A stretch of DNA of 64,000 nucleotides from Flaccisagitta enflata. Its lineage: Eukaryota > Chaetognatha > Sagittoidea > Aphragmophora. This document shows positions 1 to 11,026 of the stretch, piece by piece (positions within the stretch are counted from its first letter, which is position 1; the number at the start of each line of letters is the position of its first letter). The DNA lies in NCBI GenBank assembly GCA_965153355.1, contig OZ231126.1, positions 89,590,001-89,654,000 on the forward strand, read 5' to 3'. Both the position numbers and the translations under genes were made by a program. The notes beneath the pieces are model-generated. The model saw only the letters and a program-made list of their open reading frames with translations, was not told where the DNA came from and searched no databases.

Positions 1-365
1 AATGGGGATATTGGAATGTCAAGCAGTTGGCCCAACTGTTGGGAAGGGAAAAGGGGAAAGAAAAAAAAAGCAAAACCGATTGGTCATTCCTTTACAGGAT
101 TTTTGCCTATCTTCCGGGGAAATTGATAGTATGACCGGTCAAAGTATGAGAAGAGCACGAATAATCTTCCAGCCTTCATCCTTTCAAGTAGTAACCCTTT
201 CTCCTAACCTTTATTTCTTTTCTCAAAAACTGATATGCACATTTAATATTGCTGATGTCAAAGTGGCCGTACACGGTCAAATATTAGATTAGAACGGATT
301 AAATGGCAGTGCATTATTTTGATTCCGGCCCAAAGTTTAATTTCTACACCTTGTTATGGTTTTGA
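1..365. other. No recognised feature
   Basis: A plus-strand frame is open through 2-292, but it shows no domain, repeat or splice context. I see nothing else here. Confidence 0.4.
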
Positions 366-689
<324 letters not shown>

Positions 690-799
690 GAAATAAACAG
701 AAGAAAAAAAAAGAATATGGAAAGAAATAAAGAAAAAGACAATGATAAGAGGGGGGAGGGACGATAGAGTACGATATAATATCCAGATTCGCGTACTCG

Positions 800-1131
800 G
801 CATTCCATGTACACTCGGCCATTATGAGACTGGTCATGAAGAAGCACGCACGTCGTGAGTACGATTTTGTGTGTCGTTGCGTAGATTGATAGTAGATTTT
901 GGGTGCTTTTATTATTTTTTCTCTTTTCAGGAGGGAGAGAGAGACACAGAATGTCATCAAAACTGCGAATGGCCAGAAATTGTCCTTTCATCCAAAGACA
1001 TAAAACATGATATTGAGAAGATTGTCCTTTGGTCAAGCCAAAGAAGACTTTGTTGCATTTTTTTCAAGCCATGCCACGTCATACCATCAGAGCTTCAATT
1101 TCTTTCTGTATTTCATGAACATGGCTCATGA
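800..1131 (+). other. Candidate transcribed segment with a 76-nt intron
   Basis: A consensus donor (GTGAGT at 855-860) is followed 76 nt later by a pyrimidine tract ending in TTTTCAG at 930. The size resembles the other small introns in the window (107 and 123 nt). Joining the exons gives only short frames: a 36-codon basic peptide from an ATG near 823, or a 66-codon frame downstream of the acceptor. It could be a non-coding RNA, a 5' leader or chance. No function can be assigned. Confidence 0.25.
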
Positions 1132-1227
1132 ATCATTAACAATATCCAAACATATTAGTCGCGATCTATCAAAGTTCAATGTAAAGGATTCACTATCATT
1201 TCATAACTGAGTTGAAACATCAGTTTT

Positions 1228-2047
1228 AGTCGCGTGCACGCGACTCTACGGCCTGCTTTGTCCGTCTTTCCGTCCGTCCGTCTATCTGTCGGTCCGTCAC
1301 ACGTTGACTTTTTTTTATCAATTCCATTTCCTCAAGTCATTAAAAGTCATTTAAGAGTATACTTTGTCATTCTAAGTTATTCTGGGCCATTACTATCTAG
1401 AACATATATATATCGGCGAGCGTTTTGGGTCATATCTATGCTAAAAATGATAAAATCATATAAAAATCAGTGAGATTCTGAAACTATATCGAATTTCTGA
1501 TCTAGTTCTACCAACCGCGTTCTTGTAGCTCGATTCGTTTAGAAATGACGGGCAAAACAAGAATGCTACTTCAAATGAAAATGGCTGAAAATTTATATTT
1601 TATTTCTTGTTGCTTTTGCTACTTGGCTAAGTGTTATTTTTTGTTAGTTTAAGGTTGTTGTCTAACTTTAAGGCTGCTACAGTGATGCCATAGGATCGCC
1701 TTGTCATTTCCATGGTCACTCCAAACTCGGTTATAGATCAGATGGTTGGTAAGTAAGCAGCTATGGAGAAGGTATTGCGCATCATTTGATATGAATAAAA
1801 ACAATTCTGCTCTGAAGGTGTGAAGGAAGACTACGTCATCCTTTCTCAAAACATCTCTTCAAGAGCATATGGAGATGATTTAGGCCATTATTGTTGTTCA
1901 CAAGATACATACAAAGCGTCTCAAAGATCAAATTATAGTTTTTCTAGTCATTTGATAAATTAACAGCCTGATAATGATCTTGCCGATATACTTTTGTTCT
2001 AGATAGTATGTAAGTCTCGCACGCGACTTAAAAGTGTTGGCCTTGTT
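1228..2047 (+). mobile_element. A-family hairpin element (copy A1), interrupted
   Basis: It starts with the palindrome AGTCGCGTGCACGCGACT, then a GTCC/GTCG tandem tract, an interior of TTTTAAGTCA-like units, and a 3' GCACGCGACT block before CCTTGTT. The first ten bases of the palindrome and the 3' block are exact inverted copies. A 614-bp TA-flanked element (1393-2006) splits the interior. Without it, A1 is about 200 bp, like copies A11 and A16. Confidence 0.75.
1393..2006. mobile_element. MITE-like element nested in A1, TA target duplication
   Basis: The inverted termini CTATCTAGAACA and TGTTCTAGATAG are flanked by TA on both sides (1391-1392 and 2007-2008), as in Tc1/mariner-type insertions. 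The inner terminal sequence (TATATCGGC and GCCGATATA) also matches in inverse. No transposase frame is present, so it is non-autonomous. Confidence 0.7.
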
Positions 2048-2244
2048 CTTCTATAGGCATGCGTCGGCGCGTCGAAAGAGCTAACAAAGCAGTCAGTTTG
2101 TACGTCAAACATAAAAAAGAGAAGGAAACAAAATATAAGGGGAAAAAACTAGCGACCATGTAAATAGCCGCTTAACGCGCATGAATTTTGAAATCATCGT
2201 GCCATAAAATTTTAGTTCTCTCGCTTATCAACTCATGTCTTTTT

Positions 2245-2535
2245 AGATGCGTCCGTCAGGAACGCATCTCTATAAGAGGGTCTGTCCGTCGGTCCGTCGG
2301 TCCGTCCGTCGGTCCGTCCGTCGGTCCGTCCGTCCGTAACGCCTGTGCGAAAACCGCGTTTCTCGGCTGATAAAGGCCACGGTGAGATCCTGTAGTGAAT
2401 CTAATGACCAACAAACGTGTTTTGAGAGCCTCCGCTTATCTGTCGCTTCATCTGTCTGTTCTTCGTTATCTCCATACAACTCACATATTTAGTCAATACA
2501 CAGTCCGGACGCATCGTTGTCCGGTCGGGCTTGTT
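2245..2535 (+). mobile_element. B-family hairpin element (copy B1)
   Basis: It starts AGATGCGTCCG, folds back on AACGCATCT, then has CTCTATAAGAGG and a GTCC/GTCG tandem tract. Near the 3' end CGGACGCATC is an exact ten-base inverted copy of GATGCGTCCG, followed by GGGCTTGTT. The layout matches the A family but with a different terminal block. Copy B2 (15212-15508) is similar over its whole length. Confidence 0.75.
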
Positions 2536-2721
2536 CCCTCTCTCGCTCTCTTTCTCCCACCCAAGGCCCGAGAGCTGTGGGAGTGCTCGACATGCGATAC
2601 TTCTTTTTTTTTTTCTGACGGTTTCGCCACCAAAATCGTTTTTGCGTTTCAAAAATTCATAAACTGTTTATTCATAATCTTGAGTTCATATTACACGGGC
2701 CAACGCTTTCGAGGCCAGAGA

Positions 2722-2930
<209 letters not shown>

Positions 2931-3037
2931 GGACCGGAACAGGGGTCAGGCTCGACAAAGGACGCATCAGTTTTTCTGATTTTGACGTTTCCCGAATTTG
3001 ATGAGAATTATCTCCTTCGCCTCCTCCACCTCTCTCC

Positions 3038-3245
3038 CTGCCCCCCCCCCTCCCTCTCTGCCCTCTCTTCCTCCCCCTGCCCCCACCCCCTCTCTTCCTC
3101 TCCCTGCCCCCACCCCTCTCTTCCTCCCCCCCCCCCCCCCTCTCTTCCTCCCCCTGCCCCCACCCCCTCTCTTCCTCCCCCTGCCCCCACTCCCTCTCTT
3201 CCACTCCCTGCCCCCACCCCCTCTCTTCCTCCCCTTCTCTTCCCT
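3038..3245. repeat. Polypyrimidine C-rich tandem tract
   Basis: Units of roughly 25 bp, CTCTTCCTCCCCCTGCCCCCA, repeat with length variation. The strand is almost pure pyrimidine with long C runs, a composition able to form triplex or quadruplex structures. Proline- and glycine-rich frames over it are repeat artefacts. Confidence 0.85.
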
Positions 3246-3671
3246 CGTTCTTTGAATAGGCTTTTTAAAACCGTAACAGAGAAAAATCTCCTGCTCCCCA
3301 AAAAATGTCCCCAAAGACGAGTTGACCCATGACCCTGCCCTTTAAGGCCGTTTATACACCGACAAAGAAACGAAGCTAAACGGAGAAAAGATATCCAATG
3401 AAACGATGGAAAATGAGAGAGGGAGAATGGTAAACGGAAAATGTGAGTTCCTGAATGTCTGCCCAAAATCCCCCATTTTGATGACGGTCAACCTTTATCC
3501 AACAAATATCCACGATTGAATTTTTTTCCCTTGGTCTAGGTCTGTTTTTTTTTTTTTTTTTTTTTTTTTGGCTGGAGCCTTCAAAAATGATATACATAGC
3601 TACTGGTAAAATAGTTAACGTTCGTAATTTTGGGGCGATTGATGTTCTTACAAACTAGGTACTTATAAGAA
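3246..3671. other. No recognised feature
   Basis: AT-rich sequence with a run of over 20 T at about 3546-3569. I see no gene. Confidence 0.4.
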
Positions 3672-3793
3672 AACAAGGCCGGATACACGGCTACCTTAGT
3701 CGCGTGCGGGTGGGCAGGAGCGGCGAAAAAAAGCTAAGCGTGACCGACAGACAGACGGACAGAGCGGGTTGTAGAGTCGCGTGCACGCGACTA
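3672..3793 (-). mobile_element. A-family element (copy A2), short form
   Basis: Read on the minus strand: palindrome AGTCGCGTGCACGCGACT, a GTCC/GTCTG tract, then the 3' block GCACGCGACT and the TATCCGGCCTTGTT end. At about 122 bp it is one of the shortest copies. It is flanked by T-rich sequence on both sides in element orientation. Confidence 0.75.
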
Positions 3794-3834
3794 AAAAAGA
3801 TTTTATAGAAATGTTGTTGTTGTTGTTGTTGTTG

Positions 3835-4118
3835 TTGTTGAACAGGTTCTTTATTTCTTCCATATCATCATCGAGGTGGGTTTCGTTGGGAGGAGCCGAC
3901 GGATATGCTAAGAGGTAAATTGGAAGATATCTATCAAATTCCAACTGCGTACGACCGAGGGGACTGATGCTTATACGACAAATAAAAGGGGGTTCCACAT
4001 GATCGAGAGAAAGAGCAGATTTCTCCGGCCGAGTATCTCTCTCCGTGGGGTGGACAGTCATTGAGGGTAATGAGTCAAACCGAAAAGATGAGCCACTACC
4101 GGCCCGATCCCCTTTCAT
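3835..4118 (-). CDS. Possible coding fragment, unknown
   Basis: An ATG at 4118 opens about 90 codons of mixed, non-repetitive composition before running into an (AAC)n asparagine tract at 3811-3838 and then into element A2. I recognise no domain. It contains one NET sequon. The balanced composition contrasts with the neighbouring AT-rich DNA, but a frame this long can occur by chance. If real, its 3' end was probably disrupted by the trinucleotide expansion and A2, or it is an exon whose donor I cannot place. Confidence 0.2.
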
Positions 4119-4921
4119 AAATCATACTTCTCGATTAAAATTGGCTACTCATGCGTAACGAAGCCATCATAAGTTTACCGCGATTCTCTCTTGAAAGTTA
4201 TCATATGGTGACATCTTTATTAGCATGAAGATTACTGATTAGAATGATGCACTGATTAGAGGGGTAAACCCGCGGAACCAGCTTTGTTTACGCTATCTGT
4301 TTTATATCAAAACATAGTTTGATTTGTTCAATTTTAGGCTCAAAATGATCAGAAAATGAAAAAGAATTCATGTCAGTGAAATCGAGGACACTGAGACGAT
4401 TCGAATGATGTAAAATGGTCTCAAAAAAGTATTGTTTCGATGTATGCTTAAACGTATAGAAAACATGTAAGGAGACAAAGTGTAGGTGAGCGCTATTTTC
4501 GAATTTGTATCCAATCAAGTTGTTTTAAATTGTGTTAAACTAAGTTAACAGATGTATTTTATATATGATTTGGACTCATTTGACACTGGGGAATGATTGT
4601 ATGTAGTTTTTTTCTCCAAAAATTTAATGCAATATTTGCAAAAATAATTAAGGAGTTTTTAACTTGTCAGCATGGATAGATTTTTACATGGACTCAAAAA
4701 GTTCAGGGTCAGGCTTATAGAACACCCCATGGGGGTTCTAAATCTGTTTGTGGATAAGCTTAAATGTCACGCGGCGCCACGCGACTTTGCTTTAAGCAGG
4801 GTCTATCAATAGCATAAATATCAAATCAAGGGAAAACCAGAGCAAAATTCTTTTTTTTTCCACTCTGTAGTCCTGAAACGCATCTCCAGCCCACCACTCA
4901 AGTGTAGAAGGAGAAGCACTG
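4119..4921. other. No recognised feature
   Basis: AT-rich DNA with only short frames. One minus frame (4288-4518) shows no recognisable motif. Confidence 0.4.
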
Positions 4922-5007
4922 ATAGATAACGGGCTTTTGGGGCCCCCAGGGGCCCTAGGGGCCCTCCTATAGGCACCATCCGTTCAAACTACCGCCAGGT
5001 GGTTTTC

Positions 5008-5532
5008 AGTATTACTCTGGATTTTCCACTTGTTTACATTCAATATGGACCTCCTGAACAAGAATCCAGCTTCAAAAAAATCTTTCTTGTGGCGCCTTTT
5101 GAAAAAAATCCAAAATAGATTGTTTTTTCTCTTATTTTGAAGTTATAATTTTTAAGGTTGATGAAAGATCTTTTTAGAAAGCATATCTGAATTCCTGATA
5201 AAATTTCCTTTCATTTGAAAAGAAATAACATTTCTAATTTTTAAGCCACCGTTACAAAAAGTAACGGTGGCTAAAATATCAAAAATTTGATCTCTTTTGA
5301 AATATATATAGTGCGACCTATCTTACGAAAGGAAATTTCATCAGGAATTCAGATATGCTATCTAAAAAGGTTTTCTAACAACCCTCTAAAATCTGGATGC
5401 ATTATAAGATGAAAAATTATCAATTTTTGATTTTTTTCAAAAAGCGCCACAAGAAAGGTTTCTTTGTAGCTGGATCCTAGTTCAGGAAGTCCATCCTGAG
5501 TAAATACAAGTGGAAAATTCAGAGTAATACTA
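5008..5532. mobile_element. E-family fold-back element (copy E1)
   Basis: An imperfect palindrome about 525 bp long. The ends AGTATTACTCTGGATTTTCC and its inverse (GGAAAATTCAGAGTAATACT) match. The centre is AGCCACCGTTAC followed by GTAACGGTGGCT (about 5244-5272). The arms share ATTTCCTTTC and GTGCGACCTATC with E2-E4. No protein is encoded. Confidence 0.75.
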
Positions 5533-5540
5533 ACTAGTCA

Positions 5541-6060
5541 TCCAAGGATCGCACATGGTCAGCGGTACCCGATGCCCTGCTGGGAGTGATCCAGTGAAAA
5601 AGTGGAGTGAGAGCAGGGCAGCGGCCCCAAAGGGCCGATGTCCTGTAGAACACAGGGGGGAATTTCCATTCGTCCTGATGGGGCATATTTCAGGCCTTAG
5701 ATGACTGATTTAGACCGCTGAAGGCATATTTGAAGGCTGGAGGGCAGAATCAAGGCTTGGAGAGCCGATTTGAGTTTTGGAGGGCAAATTTAAGCCATGG
5801 AGGGCTGATTTTATGCTTGGAGGGCTAATTGAAGGTCTGGAAGGCAGATTTGAGGTCTGGAGGACAGATTTGAGGTGGGGGGGGGCTGATTTGAAGCCTG
5901 GAAAGGAGGGCTGAATAGAGGGCCGGGAGGGCAAATTTGAGGGCTGGGAGAGCGGATTTGAGGCCAACAGGGGGGGGGACGGACGGAAGGACGGACGGAC
6001 GGACGTATGGAAATTCCCCCCTGTGTTCTACAGGACATTGGCCCTTTGGGGCCGCTGCCC
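5541..6060 (-). mobile_element. F-family element (copy F5)
   Basis: Terminal blocks of about 60 bp are inverted copies: GGGCAGCGGCCCCAAAGGGC, a TCCTGTAGAACACAGG hairpin and GGGGAATTTCCATTCGTCC. The interior is about a dozen ~25-bp units of the form TGGAGGGCTGATTTGAGGCT. The outer 3' part (5541-5600) matches the common F end GGTCAGCG...GCCCTGC. The variable part of the terminal repeat (AATTTCCAT) differs from F2 and F4 but is the same at both ends here. Confidence 0.75.
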
Positions 6061-6099
6061 AAAAACCACCTGGCGGTAGTTTGGACGGATGGTGTAGGG

Positions 6100-6860
6100 C
6101 TCTCAAAGGTTCCAAATGTATCAAAAATTGGAGGAAATCAGTAAAAAAAAATTTTGAGTTCTATACTTACCCATCAGACTTCAGCATCTTTGGTAGGGGA
6201 GGAATACAGGTGGGTAACTGGGGATTGGGACCTAAAGGGGCCCCCTACAAGGACCCTTGGGGCTTTAAAAAATAGTCCAATGATAGTAAAAACTGAGCAA
6301 TGTTAATTTTTCTGATATGTAATACCCGAGTGCTACACTGATTCCTGAGTTATGGCCACCTAGATTAGAAAGAAGCGCAAACAGATAGCGGATAATTGGG
6401 ACCCCTAGGAGCCCCTTAAAGGCTCTCAATGACTCATGATGGCTCAAAAAATGGTATGAAATGAGCATTTTTTTCTGTTTTGTGGTCCCCTATGGTTACA
6501 AAGAATGATCGGTCATGAACAGCTAGGGTCAGGAAAAATAAATTGGAAAATTGGGGATTCAGAACTCAAGGGGCCCCTTAAAGGGGCCCAAAATGGCAAA
6601 AATTGAGCGGTATTCAATTTGTTCCATGGAACCCGAGTGTTACACTGACTTATCAGCCATTGCAATCCAGTGTGGAGTATTACGTACAGGTGAGCCATGA
6701 GGAATTTGGATCTATGGATCCCCAAGTAGGTGATAAGCCCCTTTGGGACTGCTTTCTAAAAATAAGCAACTTTCTTTTGTTTTGTAGCACTCACTCAGGA
6801 GTCTGGAGAACAGGTAATGGGAGTTCCTTAGGATCCCCTTAGTAAAAATGCAAAATTGTT
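6100..6860 (+). repeat. Diverged ~180-bp tandem units (H repeat)
   Basis: Four or so units each contain a GGGACCC / GGGGCCCCTTAAAGG segment, then AAAAATTGAGC..., then ACCCGAGTGYTACACTGA. Divergence is high. Short frames across it are not conserved between units, which argues against coding. Confidence 0.6.
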
Positions 6861-6941
6861 GCAGACGGGTAAGCAGGAGCGTACAACCACTCTCCACAGT
6901 ACACACACTTGCACTCATTTTTGGGGGTTAATACTACATTC

Positions 6942-7028
6942 ACCGCTCCTGCCCAAATGTTTCAATGACCTCTGTCACTGATCCTCCCACCCGCATGCGA
7001 CTGAGGTAGCCATGCATCCAGCCTTGTT
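6942..7028 (+). mobile_element. A-family 3' fragment (copy A3)
   Basis: It holds the 3' half only: CTCCTGCCCAAATG, CCCACCCGCATGCGACT, GTAGCCATGCATCCAGCCTTG. The 5' hairpin is missing. Confidence 0.65.
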
Positions 7029-7616
7029 TGTGAACGAAGTGCAATTTTCTTTCACAGAAATGGAAAAAAAAACTTATAAAGAACTTGGTCTTTGATTAAA
7101 AGAAATGAAGGTTATTCACTATGTTCATACTTGGGATCAAGGAAAAATGAATTGGACTGTGAAAATGTATGTATTCCACACTAACTAACATATTTGAACA
7201 AGTTTTTGGCACGTTTGGGATTTTGTAATGGCATTTTACCTCACATGTCATGCCAGGCAGGAAAATCAGTGCATGTGTCATTTTCACCCCATTCTTTCCC
7301 GAGCAATATATACAGTCTCATGGCTCAAAAATTGTCGCAAATGACTATTAGCGATGTAAACAACAGGAAATGAAAAGAAAAATTGATGTGACAAAATTAT
7401 GCAAATTAGCGTTTGACCCCTCTACACTGATGCTGACAGTCTAGATCATCAGAAACTCGGAGTCAATCTCATCATTTTTTTACACATACGATCGTTCACT
7501 CATTTATTCATTCACTCATTCATTGATTCATCCTCGGCCTACTTGGCCATATTTTTTTTTTTTTGCTGAAATGTATCCCGACAAAATACTCAATCATAAT
7601 CATGCATCGTTTGCAT
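7029..7616. other. No gene; short (ATTC)n tract
   Basis: AT-rich sequence with an imperfect ATTC/CACTC tetranucleotide tract at about 7488-7530. It is followed by CATCCTCGGCCTACTTGGCC, which also occurs in part, inverted, near 39565-39595. Confidence 0.4.
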
Positions 7617-8094
7617 TTGGGTGCTTCACATAGCAAAAGTTGGTTATTTCTTTTGGCCCTTTTTACCTGATATGGAGTGGTTAATTTTAGGCACCAAACT
7701 ATTTTTCTTTTATCAAAAATAGTTCATTTTCTATTTTTTAGAAAATTTTGCATAATGAAGTGAGATAAAACAATTTGCTGACATTGTTTGAATTAGCTTT
7801 TACACATTTCAACTCTCCATAAGATTGTAATTCTGCCTTTTCATAAGCTCTTTCAAAGTTATGTTCTGATATTTCAATCTATTTTTACAAACATCATAAT
7901 TTTTTAAAACAAATAATTGTCTTTTTTATAACAAAACTACACAGGATTCCGCTGAATTGTAGGACAATTTTATAGCCAAAACAAAAACGGAATCTTGAAA
8001 ACATGAAAATGATGATCTTCATGATTTTTGCTCCTCTACATTACTTACGTAAGGGGAAGGGATACTCCCAACTTTTTCTATGTGAAGCACCCAG
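7617..8094. mobile_element. G-family MITE (copy G1)
   Basis: The inverted termini TGGGTGCTTCACATAGCAAA and its counterpart CAACTTTTTCTATGTGAAGC frame an AT-rich interior that aligns along its length with G2 (10510-11026). There is no coding capacity. A third terminal fragment is at 63366-63392. Confidence 0.75.
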
Positions 8095-8208
8095 ATGCAT
8101 CATACTGTCCCTATCTGCTTCATACTTGCGTATTCAAGAAAACTAATCCATAAAAACTTCTTTAAAGATATACTTTAACCGAATTCCGGACGTCCATTAA
8201 AACGTTTA

Positions 8209-8415
8209 TTATTTTTTTTCTAGTAATTTTTTTCCCATTTTTCTTTCTTTTTTCACTGACTCGGCCGAAATGATTGAGACAGCTGCGGACCACAAGGTGA
8301 CGATACCAATTATGGTAATGATGTGTCCTGAATGAATGGAACTTGGTTGTGAATGAATGTTCAGCGGAACACCGCTATTTAAAGGCATACATGTACAATT
8401 TGCTGTCCCATTCAA
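8209..8415 (-). CDS. Possible small membrane protein, unknown
   Basis: A 68-codon frame has an Asn-glycosylated-type N-terminal part (NGT and NCT sequons), one hydrophobic segment (about residues 31-50, HIITIIGIVTLWSAAVSIIS) and a lysine-rich tail. The stop codon is followed at once by AATAAA (TAATAAACG), a fitting poly(A) signal. There is no N-terminal signal sequence, so an upstream exon may be missing, or it is tail-anchored. The function is unknown. The frame may also be chance, since the region is otherwise repeat-rich. Confidence 0.25.
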   Translation of the reverse strand: MNGTANCTCMPLNSGVPLNIHSQPSSIHSGHIITIIGIVTLWSAAVSIISAESVKKERKMGKKLLEKK

Positions 8416-8502
8416 GATTTAGAGTTATTTCAATGTTGGCAATGTGGCAGCTTCACTATTGAGCATGCAAATTTCTCTCCCCCCCCCGCCCCCCCTACCA
8501 AA

Positions 8503-8688
8503 AACAAGGCCGGATACACGGCTACCGAAGTCGCGTGCGGGTGGGCAGGGGCCATATTTGAGGTCACCAGACAACTTGGGCAGGAGCAGTGAGGTCAAAG
8601 AAATAAAATCATAAAAAAAGTAAAGTGTGACGGACCAACCGACCGACCGACGGACAAAGCGGGTTGTAGAGTCGCGTGCACGCGACTA
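8503..8688 (-). mobile_element. A-family element (copy A4), complete
   Basis: A 186-bp copy useful as a reference: palindrome AGTCGCGTGCACGCGACT, CTACAACCCGCTTTGTC, a GTCG/GTCC tract, CACACTTTAC, CACTGCTCCTGCCCAA, CCTGCCCACCCGCACGCGAC, GTAGCCGTGTATCCGGCCTTGTT (in parts). T runs flank both ends in element orientation. Confidence 0.85.
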
Positions 8689-9021
8689 AAAAAAGGCGGC
8701 CACAAGTCAACATGCCACATCCATCAAGTTTAACTATTTTTGATCAAGGGTTTTTATTTTCATCAGAAAAAGAAGTGAAAGTGAAACGCTAAGTACAGAA
8801 CGCTAAGAAGATTAAAGAATTCTGCTGTGAAAGATTACTAAATCATTCATCCACTTGAATACCATCCCTTGTCCGATTTTTTAAAGTGGAGCCTGAGAGC
8901 GTTATCAACAAGTGCGGCAAAAACTTCGAAGACGGCAAGACATAAGCTGACGCAAGGCAATTATGAGACCTGCCATGAGTCTCGGCAACAACAACGATCA
9001 TGTTGCGAAGGAGGTCTCGAA

Positions 9022-9462
9022 ATGCCCGCCGTGACTGGACACGGACCTTGGTCGCAACTTCGTCCAGTTCAACGCGGGAATACGAGCTACTTTGTACTCC
9101 CATCCCGCCACGAAGACGCATACGAATACGACGACGAAGATGTCGACGATGACGAGGACGTCGACGACTCCTTAGCAATATTGTCGGGGGAAGACGACTT
9201 CGGCGAAGAGTTCGTAAGACAACCAAAGATCGTCAGCAACCGGAAACTCATGACTACGGAGGAAGCGCCGGCGGAATTTCTTCTGCCGACTAGTCGTCGT
9301 TTTGTCGGCTGCCACGCGGCGACGCGACCGATAAAGGCGAGATATTCGACGCCGCTGCAACAAAAGACGGCGTCAAATGTGCCGAAACCGATGAGAAAAA
9401 TAAAAGCGCAATTCATCGGAATGAAGAAAACCGCGAAATGGAAATTATTCAATCGATTGTGA
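9022..9462 (+). CDS. Hypothetical acidic/basic protein, unknown
   Basis: A 146-codon frame from an ATG in good context (GAAATGC) to TGA. The frame stays open 50 codons upstream without an ATG, so this may be the last exon of a longer gene. Residues about 33-60 are a strongly acidic stretch rich in Asp/Glu (DEDVDDDEDVDD). The C-terminal 60 residues are basic, ending AKWKLFNRL. No domain, signal peptide or membrane segment is seen. GC-rich codons and a possible ATTAAA poly(A) signal at about 9532 support expression. The acidic-then-basic layout suggests an intrinsically disordered, perhaps nuclear, protein; this is inference only. Confidence 0.45.
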   Translation: MPAVTGHGPWSQLRPVQRGNTSYFVLPSRHEDAYEYDDEDVDDDEDVDDSLAILSGEDDFGEEFVRQPKIVSNRKLMTTEEAPAEFLLPTSRRFVGCHAATRPIKARYSTPLQQKTASNVPKPMRKIKAQFIGMKKTAKWKLFNRL

Positions 9463-9696
9463 TGATTTATTCTGTCAGTTGGATGATCAGTCGGCATGTA
9501 TGAACTGATGAACATAATTGCTGAAGTTTCCAATTAAACTATGATCACATTACTCTCGCCCTGAACTTTCCTTTATTGGACGTCTAAAGTATAGCCCGTT
9601 GAACGTATATCGGAAGAGGCTCTAAAAGGCAACCCGCATCGACAATTATTAAGAGCTTTTACATCAGTGAACACCGAATAGACACAGAAACAAATA

Positions 9697-10094
9697 CTAC
9701 GCGAATCAACAAAAAAGCCGCACTTTGAAATGCTATTTGATCATGATAAATTTCAAAATAATTAAGTAAAATCTTAGACCATTTTAAAGATCTCAAAAAG
9801 ATCTTTTATTTGGCTCTAATCTGGTAATTTCAATTTGTTTAGAAATGGCATACAAAAATAAAAACAGTTCAGTTTTGCAATCTTATTGAAAAATAAACAT
9901 TTTTCCAAAAGAAAGGTTCAATTTGGCAAGCTCTAACTTCTTAACGATTTGAGATACACCCCTAGGATTGGACTATAATGAAAGAAAATTCATAAATCTT
10001 TAAAATCAGTTGAACAAAAAAAATTTAAAATAATTTTTTATATTTCTTCTACTTACTTACAAAAGGGTGCAGCTTTTGTTTTTGATTCGCGTAG
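9697..10094. mobile_element. MITE-like element, TA target duplication
   Basis: The termini CTACGCGAATCAA and TTGATTCGCGTAG are inverted copies with TA on each side (9695-9696 and 10095-10096). The match extends inward for about 30 bp (AAAAGCYGCAC). It is AT-rich and encodes nothing. Confidence 0.75.
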
Positions 10095-10508
10095 TAGAGG
10101 TTTACAATCGCAAAATCACTATGTCTTCACTATGATCCATGAGCAGTTCTTTTCGCGTGCGTGTCTGTGTTGGAAAGAAGGTTGGGTAGGGCGCTGGGTG
10201 TGGATGGGGGTTGGCTCCCTCTGCCTAACCGTCCGCAACGATATTGTAACCCCGCGTCACTGTTTTCTCATTCCCTCCTCTAGCTTAATCCAAGGAGGAT
10301 TCGGTTATATCAGAACGATGTCACCGGGTCAAGCGACCTATTGACCGCGCCTGCTTCTTTTTAAAGGCCAATATTCGCCTTCGCATGAATCGAGTCCCCT
10401 GCGAACGTGTCAGTGCGCGCGCATTGCCGAGGGTGTGCATGGCGCATGTGCATGTTGGCGTCTGTGTGCGTGCGTCGCTGAGGCAGAAGCGAAAAGTGCG
10501 CACGATCT
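10095..10508. other. No recognised gene; GC-richer stretch
   Basis: Includes GTGTGCGTGCG-like sequence around 10385-10500 and short overlapping frames without motifs. Confidence 0.35.
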
Positions 10509-10509
10509 G

Positions 10510-11026
10510 TTTGGGTACTTCACATAGCAAAAGTTGGTTATTTCTTTCCACCCTCTTTACCGAATGTGGAGTGGTTAATTCTAAGACCCTTACCATTTTT
10601 CTTTCATCAAAAATTGTTCATCTTCCGTTTTTTAGAAAATTGTTTTTGAGGACCTAATTTGCATAATGCAGTGGGATAAAACAATATGCTGACATTCTTT
10701 GAATTAGCTTTTCCCAATTTTTACTCTTCAAAGAATTATTGATCTGCCTCTTCATAAGCTCTTTCATAGCTTATGATCTGATATTTTAATTTATTTTTAA
10801 AAATATTATGATTTTCTGAAATGAATTATTGCTCTTTTGGTACCAAAACTACACAGGATTTTGCTGAATTCTGGGAAATCTGTGGAAACTTTAAGGCTAA
10901 AACAAAAATGGAAGATGAAGGAATTTTGAAAATAGGAAAACTGTCATCTTCATGATTTCTATTCTTCTATATTCCCCAGTAGGTTGAGAGGATACTCCCA
11001 ACTTTTGCTACATGAAGCACCCAAAC
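10510..11026. mobile_element. G-family MITE (copy G2)
   Basis: The ends TTGGGTACTTCACATAGC and GCTACATGAAGCACCCAA are inverted. The interior is collinear with G1, with small indels. Confidence 0.75.

Larger units (their letters stand above)
4922..6097. repeat. Inverted flanks (H) around nested elements E1 and F5
   Basis: Sequence around 4974-5007 (CCATCCGTTCAAACTACCGC, then CAGGTGG) reappears inverted at 6065-6095. Between the arms lie the fold-back E1 and the F5 element. Both arms adjoin GGGGCCC-rich sequence (4940-4970 and 6230-6250), so this is one inverted structure with two later residents, or a composite fold-back. Confidence 0.6.

Noticed and set aside
1239-2370. Plus-strand frames through the GTCC/GTCG tracts
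   Set aside because: They are inside A and B elements and differ between copies. Arg/Ser/Val-rich frames of this type recur at every such tract.
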